From: Solwaraspora sp. WMMD1047
GTDB taxonomy: Bacteria; Actinomycetota; Actinomycetes; Mycobacteriales; Micromonosporaceae
NCBI RefSeq assembly: GCF_029626155.1
Contig: NZ_JARUBL010000001.1
Coordinates: 1,612,001 to 1,676,000, forward strand
Length of the DNA: 64,000 nucleotides
Direction: 5' to 3'
Part shown: in pieces, positions 51,900 to 61,911 of the stretch
Numbering within the stretch: the first letter of the stretch is position 1
How the letters are laid out: each line of letters opens with the position of its first letter
Translations under genes and position numbers: made by a program
The notes under the pieces: model-generated
Databases searched by the model: none
The model's input: only the letters and a program-made list of their open reading frames with translations
What the model was told of the DNA's origin: nothing

Positions 51900-54656
51900 T
51901 CAACCGAGCGGGCCGACCGCCCGTTCGACACCGGCGCGCAGGTCGAGGCCGGCGATCGCGGACCGGGCCCGCTCCAGCACCGGAGCGAGGAAGACGTCCG
52001 GTCCGGGCTCACCGGCGAACGCGGCGACCGCCGCCATCGCCGCCGCCCCGGCCGGGGACGGCCGCAGCGGCGCCCGCAACTGCAGACCGCGTACGCCGGC
52101 CAGCAACTCGACCGCGAGCAGGCTGGTCAGGTTGTCCAGCACGGTACGCAGCTTGCGGCAGGCCGACCAGCCCATCGATACGTGGTCCTCCTGCATGCCG
52201 CTGGTGGGCAGCGAGTCCACCGAGGCCGGCGCGGCCAGCCGCCGGTTCTCGGCGACGATCCCGGCCGCCGTGTACTGGGCGATCATCAGCCCCGAGTTCA
52301 CCCCCGGGTCGGGGGAGAGGAACGCCGGCAGTTCCCGCGACCGGGTGACGTCCAGCAGCCGGTCCACCCGCCGCTCGGCGATGGCGCCGACCTCGGCGGC
52401 GGCGATGGCCAGGAAGTCGGCGGCGAAGCCGAGCGGGGCGCCGTGGAAGTTCCCGGTCGACTCGACCCGGCCGTCCGGCAGCACCACCGGATTGTCCACA
52501 ACGGACCGCAGCTCCCGGCCGGCGACGTCGACCACGAAACCGAGGGTGTCCCGGGCCGCCCCGGCGACCTGCGGTGCGCACCGCATCGAGTACGCGTCCT
52601 GCACGGCGTGCGCCAGGTCGTCGCGGTGCGAGTCCATGATCTGCGAGCCCTGCAGCAGCCGGTGGATGTTCGCCGCCGACACCGCCTGCCCCGGGTGCGG
52701 CCGGATGGCGTGCAGCTCCGGCAGGAACGGCCGCTCCGAGCCGAGCATCGCCTCGATCGCCAGCGCGGCCGTCACGTCGGCCATGGTGAACAGGTGGCCG
52801 GCGTCGGCGATCGCCAGCAGCAGCATGCCGAGCATCCCGTCGGTGCCGTTGATCAGCGCCAGCCCCTCCTTGGCGGCCAGCTCGATCGGGCGCAGCCCGG
52901 CGGCGGCCAGCGCCTCGGCGGCGTCGAGCCGACCGCCGTCCGGGGCGAGCACCCAACCCTCGCCGAGCAGCGCCAGCGCGCAGTGCGCCAGCGGCGCCAG
53001 ATCACCGGACGCGCCGAGCGAGCCGTGTTCGGGCACCCACGGGGTCAGGTCGTGGTTGAGCAGGTCCACCAAGGCCTGCGCGACAAGCGGGCGGACGCCC
53101 GAATGGCCCAGCGCCAGCGATCGCACCCGCAGCAGCAGCATCGCCCGGACCACCTCGCGCGGCATCGGCGCCCCGATCCCGGCCGCGTGCGAGCGGATCA
53201 GCGCGTGCTGCAGCTCGGCCCGCCGCTCCGGGGCGACGAACGTGTTGGCCAGCGCCCCGAAGCCCGTCGAGACCCCGTAGACCGGGCGGCCGGCGGCCTC
53301 GATCCGGTCCACGATCGCCCGGCTGGTGGCCATCGCGTCAAGCGTGGCCGGGCTGAGCACCACCCGGGCCGGGCCGCGGGCCACGGCGAGGACGTCGGCG
53401 GGGGAGATGCCGTCGGGGTGGACGGTGACGGTCGACCCGGTCAGGGTAGGCATCGCGGTACTCCCGTTGTGCAGGACCTGCTCGATCAGCGGCACCCCCG
53501 GCCGGTAGGCCAGGTGCAGATGCGACGGGGCGGCCAACACGGCCAGGTCGGCGCGGCCGCCGACCCGCAACACCCCGATGTCGTCGCGGCGCAGCGCCCG
53601 CGCCCCGCCGGCCGTCGCGGCCCAGACCGCCTCCGCCGGGGTCATCCCCATCTCGCGTACGGCCAGCGCGACGCAGAACGGCATCGACGACGTGTACGAC
53701 GAGCCGGGATTGCAGTCGGTGGCCAGCGCCACCGTCACCCCCGCGTCGAGCAGCCGGCGGGCGTCCGGGTACGGCGACCGGGTCGAGAACTCGGCACCGG
53801 GCAGCAGCGTCGCCACCGTGCCGGCGACGCCGTCGCCGGAAGCGTTGGTCGCCGAGTCAGCCAGCGCTGCCACGTCCGCGTCGGACAGGTGGGTGCAGTG
53901 GTCCGCGCTGGCCGCGCCGAGTTCGACCGCCAGCCGCACCCCCGGGCCGGGGCCGAGCTGGTTGGCGTGCACCCGCACGCCGAGGCCGGCGGCCTGCCCG
54001 ACGGTGAGGATGGCGCGGGCGTGGTCGGCGTCGAAGGCGCCCCGCTCGCAGAAAACGTCGATCCACCGGGCGTACGGCAGCGCGGCGCGCAGCATCGGCC
54101 CGCAGACCAGGCCGACGTAGTCGTCGGGGCGGTCGGCGTACTCGGCCGGGACGACGTGCGCGCCGAGGAAGGTGGTCTCGTCGGTGAACTCGCGGGCGAT
54201 CCGCAGCGACCGGGCCTCGTCGGCGACCGTCAGGCCGTACCCGCTCTTGATCTCGATCGTGGTGGTGCCCTGCCGCAGCGCCTCGCCGTGCAGCCGGGCC
54301 ACCGCGTCGCGCAGTTCGGCGTCCCCGGCGGCGCGGGTGGCGGCGACCGTGGTGCGGATGCCGCCGCCGGTGTACGGCGTCCCGGCCATCCGGGCGGCGA
54401 ACTCGGCGGCGCGGTCCCCGGCGAAGACCAGGTGGGAGTGGCTGTCGACGAAGCCGGGCAGCACCGCCCGGCCGGCCACGTCGATCCGCCGGTCGGCGGC
54501 GGGCGCGTAGCGGGCCGGCCCGATCCAGGCGACCTCACCGGCCTCCACCAGCAGCGCCGCCTTGCGGCGGATGCCGAGCGGACTACCGTCGCCGGTCCCG
54601 GCCACGTTGGTGACCAACTCACCGATGTTGTCCAGCAACAGGCTGCCGAGGCTCAT
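51900..54656 (-). CDS. hutI-hutH: Fused imidazolonepropionase-histidine ammonia-lyase (HutI-HutH)
   Basis: 918 residues in one uninterrupted frame. The N-terminal 400 residues are HutI: metal site [14 protein letters not shown] near 70-83, His in GAHVVPAEY, and [14 protein letters not shown]. The C-terminal 517 are HutH, an MIO-dependent ammonia-lyase: the ASG triad in [14 protein letters not shown] near 545-557, [13 protein letters not shown] and [13 protein letters not shown]. HutH makes urocanate from histidine; HutI opens imidazolonepropionate. No stop lies between them, but ATG 53453 has GGGAG seven bases upstream, so HutH may also be made alone. Start: ATG 54656; GTG 54671 is possible. 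Last gene of the hut operon. Confidence 0.9.
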   Translation of the reverse strand: MSLGSLLLDNIGELVTNVAGTGDGSPLGIRRKAALLVEAGEVAWIGPARYAPAADRRIDVAGRAVLPGFVDSHSHLVFAGDRAAEFAARMAGTPYTGGGIRTTVAATRAAGDAELRDAVARLHGEALRQGTTTIEIKSGYGLTVADEARSLRIAREFTDETTFLGAHVVPAEYADRPDDYVGLVCGPMLRAALPYARWIDVFCERGAFDADHARAILTVGQAAGLGVRVHANQLGPGPGVRLAVELGAASADHCTHLSDADVAALADSATNASGDGVAGTVATLLPGAEFSTRSPYPDARRLLDAGVTVALATDCNPGSSYTSSMPFCVALAVREMGMTPAEAVWAATAGGARALRRDDIGVLRVGGRADLAVLAAPSHLHLAYRPGVPLIEQVLHNGSTAMPTLTGSTVTVHPDGISPADVLAVARGPARVVLSPATLDAMATSRAIVDRIEAAGRPVYGVSTGFGALANTFVAPERRAELQHALIRSHAAGIGAPMPREVVRAMLLLRVRSLALGHSGVRPLVAQALVDLLNHDLTPWVPEHGSLGASGDLAPLAHCALALLGEGWVLAPDGGRLDAAEALAAAGLRPIELAAKEGLALINGTDGMLGMLLLAIADAGHLFTMADVTAALAIEAMLGSERPFLPELHAIRPHPGQAVSAANIHRLLQGSQIMDSHRDDLAHAVQDAYSMRCAPQVAGAARDTLGFVVDVAGRELRSVVDNPVVLPDGRVESTGNFHGAPLGFAADFLAIAAAEVGAIAERRVDRLLDVTRSRELPAFLSPDPGVNSGLMIAQYTAAGIVAENRRLAAPASVDSLPTSGMQEDHVSMGWSACRKLRTVLDNLTSLLAVELLAGVRGLQLRAPLRPSPAGAAAMAAVAAFAGEPGPDVFLAPVLERARSAIAGLDLRAGVERAVGPLG
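53461..53465 (-). promoter_or_regulatory. hutH: Internal ribosome binding site inside hutI-hutH
   Basis: GGGAG on the minus strand, seven bases before the in-frame ATG at 53451-53453, at the exact HutI/HutH border. It would permit independent translation of HutH (517 residues). Confidence 0.6.
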
Positions 54657-54734
54657 CGGCGTACCGCCCACCGGCCGCCGCTCGCCGGGTCATCGCTTGT
54701 CGGGCAACCGTTCGCCGGGCAACCGCTCATCGGA

Positions 54735-56147
54735 TCACCGCTCATCGGTCACCGCCGCGATCGCCGCCCGCAGCTCGGCCGGCACGTCGATCGACAGGTG
54801 CCGCCCGGCGGTGACCACCGGCCGACCGTCGACAAGCACGTGGGTGACGTCGGCTGCGGTGGCTGCGAAGAGCGCGCCCGCCGGCGGGACGCCGGCGGTG
54901 CGGGCGCTGTCCAACGCGATGGTGACCAGGTCGGCCCGGTCGCCGGGGCGGATCGCGCCGGCGTCCGGCCAGCCCAGCGCCGCGTGCCCGGCGGCGGTGG
55001 CGGTCCGCAGCAGCTCGTCCGGGCGGAAGTGGCCGCGCCGGGTCGTGCGCAACCGTTCGTGCGACTCCACTGCGCGGGCCTCCTCGAACATGTCGATGAT
55101 CGCGTGGCTGTCGGTGCCGAGGCTCAGCGGGCTGCCGGCGTCGGCCAGCGCCCGTGCCGGCCCGATCCCGTCGGCCAGTTCCCGTTCGGTGGTGGGGCAG
55201 AGGCAGACGCCGGTGCCGGTCCGGCCCAGCGCGGCCAGGTCGGCGCCGGTCAGGTGGGTGCCGTGGACCGCCGTCGTGGCCGGGCCGAGCACGCCCGCGC
55301 CGGCCAGCAACGCGGTCGGCGTTTTTCCGTGGTACGCCAGACAGGCGTCGTTCTCGGCGGGCTGCTCCGATAGGTGCAGGTGCAGGGGTGCGGACCGCTC
55401 GGCGGCCCAGCCGGCCACCTCGGCGAGCTGGTCGGCGGGGACCGCCCGCACGGAGTGGATGGCCGCACCGCGCCGGACCCGCCCGGCGGCCCATCCGGGC
55501 GCGGTACCCCGGCCGGGCGCCGCAGCCGGGTCGAGCGCCATCGCCGGGTGGAGCGTGGTGGCCCGGTCGAGTGCCGTGGCCCGGTTGGCCCAGCCGGCGG
55601 CGTCGCCGTCGCCGAATCGGAGCTGCGGCCCGGTCAGCGGCCGGCCGTCCACGGTGGCGGTCAGGTAGGCGGTGTCGAGCAGGGTGAGCCGGATGCCGGC
55701 CTGGGCGGCGGCCTCGATCAGCGCGACGCCCATCGCGTTCGGGTCGGCGTAGCGGGTGCCGCCCGGCGCGTGGTGCAGGTAGTGGAACTCGCCCACGCAG
55801 GTGATCCCGGCCAACGCCATCTCGGCGTAGGTGGCGCGGGCCAGCGCCAGGTAGCTGTCCGGGTCGAGCCGGTCGGCGACCGCGTACATCCGGTCCCGCC
55901 AGCTCCAGAAGTCGCCCGGCCCGCCCTGGGTACGCCCGCGCAGCGCCCGGTGGAAGGCGTGCGAGTGGGTGTTGGCCAGGCCGGGCAGGGTGAGGCCGGG
56001 CAGCCGGACGGCGTCCGGCGGCGGCGGGCTGACCCCGACGGTGACCGCGCCGAACCGGCCGTCCACGACCTCGATCAACAGGTCGGCGACCGGCTCGGCG
56101 GCACCCGCCGGCCAGCCGAACTCGGCGTGCCAGCGAGTCAGTCGCAT
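54735..56147 (-). CDS. hutF: Formimidoylglutamate deiminase
   Basis: 470 residues, amidohydrolase fold. Metal ligands NTHSHAFHRALRGR near residues 58-71, HLHLSEQPAENDAC near 255-268, and GTDSHAIIDMFEEAR near 340-354. It converts N-formimidoyl-glutamate to N-formyl-glutamate, the branch of histidine degradation that continues through deformylation. A proline/alanine-rich insertion near 195-220 (ALDRATTLHPAMALDPAAAP) is built from short repeats. The ATG at 56147 overlaps the end of the M20 hydrolase gene by ten bases. 78 bases to the HutI-HutH gene. Confidence 0.91.
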   Translation of the reverse strand: MRLTRWHAEFGWPAGAAEPVADLLIEVVDGRFGAVTVGVSPPPPDAVRLPGLTLPGLANTHSHAFHRALRGRTQGGPGDFWSWRDRMYAVADRLDPDSYLALARATYAEMALAGITCVGEFHYLHHAPGGTRYADPNAMGVALIEAAAQAGIRLTLLDTAYLTATVDGRPLTGPQLRFGDGDAAGWANRATALDRATTLHPAMALDPAAAPGRGTAPGWAAGRVRRGAAIHSVRAVPADQLAEVAGWAAERSAPLHLHLSEQPAENDACLAYHGKTPTALLAGAGVLGPATTAVHGTHLTGADLAALGRTGTGVCLCPTTERELADGIGPARALADAGSPLSLGTDSHAIIDMFEEARAVESHERLRTTRRGHFRPDELLRTATAAGHAALGWPDAGAIRPGDRADLVTIALDSARTAGVPPAGALFAATAADVTHVLVDGRPVVTAGRHLSIDVPAELRAAIAAVTDER

Positions 56148-57406
56148 GCCAGCGCCGTCAGCAGGTCGGTGAGCGCCTGCACGCCGGCCGCGCAGTCGGC
56201 GTCGGCGGCGGACTCGGCCGGCGAGTGGGAGACCCCGGTCGGGTTGCGGACGAAGAGCATCGCGGTGGGCAGGTGCGCCGCGAGGATCCCGGCGTCGTGG
56301 CCGGCGGCGGTCGGCAGCACCGGAACGTCGTCGCCGAGCGCCCGGCGTAGCCGGCCGACCAGGTCGGCGTCGAAATCGACGGCCGGGCTGGCCGACTCGG
56401 GGGTCAGGGTGACCGTGGTGCCGTCCCGGTCGGCCCGCTCGGCGACCTTACGGTGCACGGTCTCGACCAGTGCGTCGAGGACGTGGCGGTCGGCGGCCCG
56501 GGCGTCGAGCCAGCCGGCGACCCGGGACGGCACCGCGTTCGTGGCGTTCGGTTCGACCCGGACCCGGCCGACGGTGGCGTGCGCGCCGCGCAGCCGGGCC
56601 TCCTTGTTGACGGCCAGCACCGCGAACGCGAAGGTCAGCATCGGATCCCGCCGGTCGGCCATCCGGGTGGTGCCGGCGTGGTTGGCCTCGCCGGTCAGCT
56701 CCAGCCGCCACCGGCCGTGCGGCCAGATGCCGCTGCCGATCCCGATCGGGGCGGCCAGCTCGGCCAGCGCCCGGCCCTGCTCGACGTGCAACTCGACGAA
56801 GGCGGCCAGCCCGGCCAGCAGCTCGGGGCGGGCGCCGGCCGGCGGACCGCCGAGCGCGGCTTCGAAGGTGACGCCGTCCGGGTCGGTGAGAGCCGCCGCC
56901 CGCTCCGGCGCGATGTCACCGGTCAGCAGCCGCGACCCGAGGCACGGTACGCCGAACCGGGCGCCCTCCTCCTCGGCGAACGCGGCCACCCCGACCGGCC
57001 GGCGCGGCGGACCGCCCCGGTCGAGCAGGTCGGTGACGGCGAGCAGGGCGCTGACGATGCCGAGCGGCCCGTCGTAGCCACCGCCGTGCGGGACGGAGTC
57101 GAAGTGGCTGCCGAGCAGGAGCCCGCCCGCCGCGTCGCCGCTCCGGCCGGCGCGCTGGCCGTTGCCGCCAGCGTCCGGGCCCCACCAGGCGAAGAGGTTG
57201 CCGTTGCCGTCGGTTTCCAGCCGCCCGCCCATGCGCTGGACCCGGTCCCGGAACCACTCCTCCAGCCGCCGGACCGGCTCGCTGAAGCCGTACCGCAGGT
57301 AGCCGCCGCTGCCCGGGTCGCGGCCGACCGGCGCGATCTCGTCCCACGCGGCCCGGAACCCGGCGGCCGTGCCGCCCGTGTCGCCGCCGCCCGGCGCGCC
57401 ACTCAC
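56138..57406 (-). CDS. M20-family amidohydrolase of the hut operon (allantoate amidohydrolase-like)
   Basis: 422 residues, allantoate amidohydrolase/N-carbamoyl-amino acid hydrolase family. Metal motifs: [20 protein letters not shown] near residues 97-116, [20 protein letters not shown] near 145-164 and [10 protein letters not shown] near 208-217. Near the end, [20 protein letters not shown] holds a fourth conserved His. In this operon it is best placed to deformylate N-formylglutamate after HutF, replacing HutG; that role is inferred from position. The GTG start overlaps the hutU stop (GTGA). Substrate otherwise untested. Confidence 0.82.
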   Translation of the reverse strand: MSGAPGGGDTGGTAAGFRAAWDEIAPVGRDPGSGGYLRYGFSEPVRRLEEWFRDRVQRMGGRLETDGNGNLFAWWGPDAGGNGQRAGRSGDAAGGLLLGSHFDSVPHGGGYDGPLGIVSALLAVTDLLDRGGPPRRPVGVAAFAEEEGARFGVPCLGSRLLTGDIAPERAAALTDPDGVTFEAALGGPPAGARPELLAGLAAFVELHVEQGRALAELAAPIGIGSGIWPHGRWRLELTGEANHAGTTRMADRRDPMLTFAFAVLAVNKEARLRGAHATVGRVRVEPNATNAVPSRVAGWLDARAADRHVLDALVETVHRKVAERADRDGTTVTLTPESASPAVDFDADLVGRLRRALGDDVPVLPTAAGHDAGILAAHLPTAMLFVRNPTGVSHSPAESAADADCAAGVQALTDLLTALACD

Positions 57407-59184
57407 GCTGCCTCCGTCGGGCTGGGCGTCTCGGTCGGGCTGGGCGCCTGCGCCGCGACCGCTGTCGGCGACACGCCCGGCGCCCGCATCGGGATCGGCA
57501 GGCCGGTGGCGGTGGCCACCTCGGCCGCCGCCGGATAGCCGGCGTCGACGTGTCGCAGCACCCCGGTCGCCGGGTCGTTGGTGAGCACCCGTTCGATCTT
57601 CTGGCCGGCCAGCGCGCTGCCGTCGGCGACGCAGACCTGCCCGGCGTGCAGCGACCGCCCGATGCCGACCCCGCCGCCGTGGTGGATCGACACCCAGGAG
57701 GCGCCGCTGGCGGTGTTGACGAGCGCGTTGAGCAGCGGCCAGTCGGCGATCGCGTCGGAGCCGTCGGCCATCGCCTCGGTCTCCCGGTACGGCGAGGCGA
57801 CCGACCCGGCGTCCAGGTGGTCGCGGCCGATCACCACCGGGGCGGAGAGCTCACCCGAGGCGACCATCTCGTTGAACCGGACCCCGGCCCGGTCGCGTTC
57901 GCCGTAGCCGAGCCAGCAGATCCGCGCCGGCAGGCCCTGGAAGGTCAGCCGCTCGCCGGCCAGCCTGATCCACCGGGCCAGCGACTCGTTCTCGGGGAAC
58001 AGCTCCAGGATGGCCCGGTCGGTGGCGGCGATGTCGGCCGGGTCGCCCGACAGCGCCGCCCACCGGAACGGACCCTTGCCGGCGCAGAACAACGGCCGGA
58101 TGTACGCGGGCACGAAACCGGGGAAGTCGAATGCCCGCCGGTAGCCGCCGAGTTGCGCCTCGCCCCGGATCGAGTTGCCGTAGTCGAAGACCTCGGCGCC
58201 CGCGTCGAGGAAGCCGACCATCGCCTCGACGTGGCGGGCCATCGAGGCCCGCGCCCGCTCGGTGAACCCGGCCGGGTCGGCCGCCGCCAGCCCGGCCGCC
58301 TCGGCCAGCTCCACCCCCTCGGGCAGGTACGACAGCGGGTCGTGGGCGCTGGTCTGGTCAGTGACGATGTCGATCTCGACGCCCCGGCGCAGCAGCTCCG
58401 GCAGGACGGTGGCGGCGTTGCCGACCACCCCGACCGAGAGCGCCCGGCGGTCGCGGCGGGCGGCGGTGGCCAGCTCGACGGCGGCGTCCAGCGAGTCGGC
58501 CACCTGGTCGAGGTAACGGTCCCGGACCCGGCGGGCCAGCCGGCCGGGGTCCACGTCCACGATCAGGCAGGCGCCGCCGTTCATGGTGACCGCGAGCGGC
58601 TGGGCGCCGCCCATCCCGCCGCAGCCGGCGGTGAGCGTGAGGGTGCCGGCCAGGCTCGCGCCGCCGGCCGCGGCCGCGGCGAGGTCCGCCGAGGCCGTGC
58701 CCGCCGAGGCCGTGCCCGCCGTGGCCAGCTTCGCGGCGACCGCCGCGAACGTCTCGTAGGTGCCCTGCAGGATGCCCTGGGTGCCGATGTAGATCCAGGA
58801 GCCGGCGGTCATCTGCCCGTACATGGTCAGGCCGAGGTTCTCCAGCCGGCGGAACTCCGGCCAGGTGGCCCAGTCGCCGACCAGGTTCGAGTTGGCGATC
58901 AGCACCCGGGGCGCCCATTCGTGGGTGCGCAGCACCCCGACCGGCCGGCCGGACTGCACCAGCAGCGTCTCGTCGTCGGCCAGCTCCCGCAGCGTACGCA
59001 CCAGGGCGTGGTAGGACGGCCAGTCCCGGGCCGCCCGGCCGGTGCCGCCGTAGACCACCAGGTCGCCGGGGCGCTCGGCCACCTCCGGGTCCAGGTTGTT
59101 CATCAGCATCCGCAGGGCGGCCTCCTGCGGCCAGCCCTTCGCGGTGCGGCTGCCGCCGCGCGCGGCGCGGACCTGCTCGTTCAT
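57403..59184 (-). CDS. hutU: Urocanate hydratase
   Basis: 593 residues, about 40 longer than usual. It hydrates urocanate to imidazolonepropionate with tightly bound NAD. Motifs: [20 protein letters not shown] near 83-102, [20 protein letters not shown] near 188-207, the NAD site [16 protein letters not shown], and the active-site Cys in [13 protein letters not shown] near 365-377. Extra length comes from an Ala/Thr/Gly insertion near 156-180 and a C-terminal [12 protein letters not shown] tail, both made of short in-frame repeats. ATG 59184 has GGAAGG eight bases upstream. 18 bases after the RpiR gene, first enzyme of the operon. Confidence 0.93.
   Translation of the reverse strand: MNEQVRAARGGSRTAKGWPQEAALRMLMNNLDPEVAERPGDLVVYGGTGRAARDWPSYHALVRTLRELADDETLLVQSGRPVGVLRTHEWAPRVLIANSNLVGDWATWPEFRRLENLGLTMYGQMTAGSWIYIGTQGILQGTYETFAAVAAKLATAGTASAGTASADLAAAAAGGASLAGTLTLTAGCGGMGGAQPLAVTMNGGACLIVDVDPGRLARRVRDRYLDQVADSLDAAVELATAARRDRRALSVGVVGNAATVLPELLRRGVEIDIVTDQTSAHDPLSYLPEGVELAEAAGLAAADPAGFTERARASMARHVEAMVGFLDAGAEVFDYGNSIRGEAQLGGYRRAFDFPGFVPAYIRPLFCAGKGPFRWAALSGDPADIAATDRAILELFPENESLARWIRLAGERLTFQGLPARICWLGYGERDRAGVRFNEMVASGELSAPVVIGRDHLDAGSVASPYRETEAMADGSDAIADWPLLNALVNTASGASWVSIHHGGGVGIGRSLHAGQVCVADGSALAGQKIERVLTNDPATGVLRHVDAGYPAAAEVATATGLPIPMRAPGVSPTAVAAQAPSPTETPSPTEAA
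57416..57451. repeat. 18-bp in-frame repeat at the hutU 3-prime end
   Basis: Units 57416-57433 and 57434-57451 differ at three bases and encode the Ser-Pro-Thr-Glu tail of HutU. The length is a multiple of three. Confidence 0.75.
58688..58717. repeat. 15-bp in-frame repeat inside hutU
   Basis: Two identical units, 58688-58702 and 58703-58717, plus a partial third encode an Ala/Thr/Gly/Ser loop inserted in HutU. Confidence 0.8.
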
Positions 59185-59202
59185 CCGGGACACCTTCCGT
59201 TG

Positions 59203-60084
59203 CTAGCTGAGGAACACCTGCCGGCGGGTGGCGGAGCGTTCGAACTCCTCCAGCCGGCGCTGGGCGTCGGCCGGAGCGGCGTCGCAGATCGCCTGCAGCA
59301 GCACCATCGACAGCGCCATCGGGGCGGTGTGCAGGTCGAAGACGAGCTGGGCGCCGACGGCGGCGGGCAGCACGATGTCGGAGTATTCGGCGGCCGGGCT
59401 GACCGCCGAGTCGGTGATGGTGACCACGGTGAGCCCGGTGCCGGACTCGCGTACCTCCCGCAGCGCCTCCAGCGACTCGCGCGGATAGCGGGGCAGCACG
59501 ATCGCCAGCAGCGCGGTCGCCCCGCCGGCCCGGGCCTGCTCCAACCGGTCGGCGAGCAGGCTGCCGCCGGTGTCGAGCACCCGCACGTCCGGGTGGATCT
59601 TGGCCGCGAAGTAGGCGAAGTACGCGGCCAGCGGCGCCGCCGCGCGCAGCCCGAGCACCGGCAGCGGACGGCTGGCGGCCAGCAGCGCCCCGGCGGCGGT
59701 GACCCGGTCCCGGTCGGCGAGCTGGTCGGCGAGCCGGTGCAGGTTCTCCACCTCGGCGCGTACCGCGCGTTGGGTCTCGTTCTGCGGCGGGCCGGTCAGG
59801 TGGCCGGGGGAGTCGGGCCCCGGTCCGCCGGCGGCGATGTCGCGGAGCCGGCGGCGCAGGGCCGGATAGCCGTCGTAGCCGAGGGCCATCGCGAACCGGG
59901 TCACCGACGGCTGGCTGACCTGAGCCAGCTCGGCGACCTCGGCGGCGGAGAGGTACGCGGCCGAGGCGGCATGCTGCACCAGGCTGTGCGCGATCCGGCG
60001 CTGGGTTGGCGTGAGCCGCACGCCGTGGAACAGTTCGAGCACGCGGTCCGTCGGCGGGGCCGCGATGACGCCGGTGTCATTCAC
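59203..60084 (-). CDS. MurR/RpiR family regulator of histidine utilisation
   Basis: 293 residues. The HTH_6 domain near 10-90 contains LSAAEVAELAQVSQPSVTRF followed by AMALGYDGYPALRRRL. The SIS domain, near 125-260, has LPVLGLRAAAPLAAYFAYFA and TGLTVVTITDSAVSPAAEYS. SIS domains bind sugar phosphates or acidic metabolites; here a histidine-pathway intermediate is plausible. It is the first gene before hutU with an 18-base gap, so it probably controls the operon. The GTG start at 60084 lies six bases after a -10 TAGAGT (60091-60096). Confidence 0.88.
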   Translation of the reverse strand: MNDTGVIAAPPTDRVLELFHGVRLTPTQRRIAHSLVQHAASAAYLSAAEVAELAQVSQPSVTRFAMALGYDGYPALRRRLRDIAAGGPGPDSPGHLTGPPQNETQRAVRAEVENLHRLADQLADRDRVTAAGALLAASRPLPVLGLRAAAPLAAYFAYFAAKIHPDVRVLDTGGSLLADRLEQARAGGATALLAIVLPRYPRESLEALREVRESGTGLTVVTITDSAVSPAAEYSDIVLPAAVGAQLVFDLHTAPMALSMVLLQAICDAAPADAQRRLEEFERSATRRQVFLS

Positions 60085-60090
60085 GTAGTG

Positions 60091-60120
60091 ACTCTATGCA
60101 TGGCTTCATTCAGCTGGCAA
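60091..60120 (-). promoter_or_regulatory. Leaderless promoter of the rpiR-hut operon
   Basis: Minus strand TTGCCA (60115-60120), an 18-base spacer and TAGAGT (60091-60096), six bases before GTG 60084. Probably the main promoter of the operon. It also overlaps the region before the plus-strand methyltransferase gene. Confidence 0.6.
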
Positions 60121-60179
60121 TGCCGCCGGACAGCTCGTCCGGGAACCGGCCCGGCGGGGCGCGTGGTAGAACCATCCGC

Positions 60180-61013
60180 GTGGATGGCACGAAGATTCGG
60201 CGCGCGATCGCCCGTACCCGCCTGGCTCCGGTGGCGGCATTTCCCCAACGACTGTTCAAGGTCGCCCGCTACGACGCGCGGGTGCTGAAGGTGTCGGCCC
60301 GCTGGCTGGTCACCTCCCGCGAACACCACAACTACACGTACCACCTGACCCGGCTCAGCCGCGAGCACCTGGCCTGGTTCGTCAGCGTGGTCTGCGCGGT
60401 GCCGGTCAAGCAGGTCCGGCAGTACCTGGCCGAGATCGAGGGCGACGACGAACTGCGCCGTCACATCGAGCAGGCGACCGCGGCCTCCGCCCGGCGCGGC
60501 CTGGCCGACCGGCAGGTCCGCTACGCCCGCCGGATCGGCTGGTACGCCATGGTCCGCGCGCTGCGCCCGGCGCACATCGTGGAGACCGGCGTGGACAAAG
60601 GGCTGGGCACCTGCGTGCTGGCCGCCGCCCTGCTGCGCAACGCCGCCGAGGGAGACCCGGGCCGGGTCACCTCGCTGGACATCAACCCGGAGGCCGGCTA
60701 CCTGGCCAAGGCGCAGCCCTGGTCGGACGTGGTCGACCTGGTGATCGGCGACTCGATCTCGTCGATCAACGACCTGGACCGGCCGGTCGACATGTTCCTG
60801 CACGACAGCGACCACAGCGTCGGCCACGAGCAGCGCGAGTTCGAGGCGGTGGAGGCGAAGCTGGCGCCCGGGGCGGTGCTGCTCACCGACAACGTCACGG
60901 TGACGAACGTGCTCGCCGAGCACGCCGAACGGACCGACCGGCGGTTCCTCGCCTTCCGGGAGACCCCGGCCCGGCACTGGTTCCCCGGCGACGGGATCGG
61001 CGTCGCCTGGTAG
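60180..61013 (+). CDS. SAM-dependent methyltransferase, Methyltransf_24-like
   Basis: 277 residues. The core carries HIVETGVDKGLGTCVLAAAL near residues 137-156 (SAM motif), VTSLDINPEAGYLAKAQPW near 168-186, and DMFLHDSDHSVGHEQREFEA near 200-219. The type is related to enzymes that use a linear SAM-binding loop. The substrate is not known. The GTG at 60180 is preferred, since the conserved part begins soon after (KIRRAIARTRLAP). A longer frame from ATG 60096 lacks a ribosome site. Followed 18 bases later by the MOSC gene, so possibly co-transcribed. Confidence 0.78.
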   Translation: MDGTKIRRAIARTRLAPVAAFPQRLFKVARYDARVLKVSARWLVTSREHHNYTYHLTRLSREHLAWFVSVVCAVPVKQVRQYLAEIEGDDELRRHIEQATAASARRGLADRQVRYARRIGWYAMVRALRPAHIVETGVDKGLGTCVLAAALLRNAAEGDPGRVTSLDINPEAGYLAKAQPWSDVVDLVIGDSISSINDLDRPVDMFLHDSDHSVGHEQREFEAVEAKLAPGAVLLTDNVTVTNVLAEHAERTDRRFLAFRETPARHWFPGDGIGVAW

Positions 61014-61031
61014 CTGTGACATCCTGAGCCG

Positions 61032-61868
61032 ATGCGGCTGGCGGCCATCCACACGTACCCGGTCAAGGGTTGTCACCGGCTCGACCACGACGGCGCGCGG
61101 GTCGAGCCCTGGGGCCTGCGCGGCGACCGGCGGTGGATGGTCGTCGACGAAGACGGGGTCGGCGTCACCCAGCGGGAGGTGCCGGCGCTGGCGCTGATCC
61201 GCCCCGAGCCGCGGCCCGACGGAGTGCTGCTGCGGGCGGCCGGCCGACCCGACCTGACGGTGCCGGAGCCGGCCGATGGCGACGCGCTGCCGGTGCGGGT
61301 GTTCCGCCACCACGCGCCGGCCGCCGCGCGGGTCGCCGACGCCGGGGCCGCCGAGTGGCTGACCGTGGCGCTGGACCGCAAGGTCCGGCTGGTCTGGCTG
61401 GGCGACCCGACCGCCCGGTCGGTGCCGGACACGACGTTCAGCGCGCCGGCCGACCGGGTCAGCTTCGCCGACGGGTTTCCGCTGCTGCTCGCCACCACCG
61501 CCTCGCTGGACGCGGTGAACGACGCGCTGCTGGCGTCGGGCAGCCACGAGGCGCCGCTGCCGATGGCCCGGTTCCGCCCGAACCTGGTGGTCAGCGGCTG
61601 CCGCCGGCCGTGGCAGGAGGAGGAGTGGACCGGCCGCCGGCTGCGGATCGGCGCGGCGGTGTTCCGGGTGGCCCGACCCAGCCCGCGCTGCGTGGTGACC
61701 ACTGTGGATCAGGAGACCGCGGAGAAGGGGCGGGAGCCGCTGCGGGTGCTGGCCGCGATCCACGCCGTCGACCAGAAGCTGCTCTTCGGCCAGAACATCA
61801 TTCCCGACGGCGTCACCGCCGGCGCGGAGATCACCATCGGGGACGAGGTTGCCTTAGCCGGAGATTAA
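61032..61868 (+). CDS. MOSC domain protein (mARC-like)
   Basis: 278 residues. N-terminal MOSC_N beta-barrel (LAAIHTYPVKGCHRLDHDGA, then GDRRWMVVDEDGVGVTQRE) and C-terminal MOSC domain with FRPNLVVSGC and the molybdenum-ligand Cys in RPSPRCVVTTVDQETAEKG near residues 221-240. It probably uses a molybdenum cofactor to reduce N-hydroxylated or similar substrates, as in mARC proteins. The domain order and single Cys fit. The start is the ATG at 61032. Confidence 0.88.
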   Translation: MRLAAIHTYPVKGCHRLDHDGARVEPWGLRGDRRWMVVDEDGVGVTQREVPALALIRPEPRPDGVLLRAAGRPDLTVPEPADGDALPVRVFRHHAPAAARVADAGAAEWLTVALDRKVRLVWLGDPTARSVPDTTFSAPADRVSFADGFPLLLATTASLDAVNDALLASGSHEAPLPMARFRPNLVVSGCRRPWQEEEWTGRRLRIGAAVFRVARPSPRCVVTTVDQETAEKGREPLRVLAAIHAVDQKLLFGQNIIPDGVTAGAEITIGDEVALAGD

Positions 61869-61911
61869 GGACTGTTGCGCCTGGTGACGGGGGCGGGCAG
61901 CATGGGTCCAC

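Noticed and set aside
57550-60288. Plus-strand open stretch of 912 codons antisense to hutU and rpiR
   Set aside because: It crosses two recognised genes and has the low-complexity Arg/Gly/Gln composition typical of antisense reading of high-GC genes.
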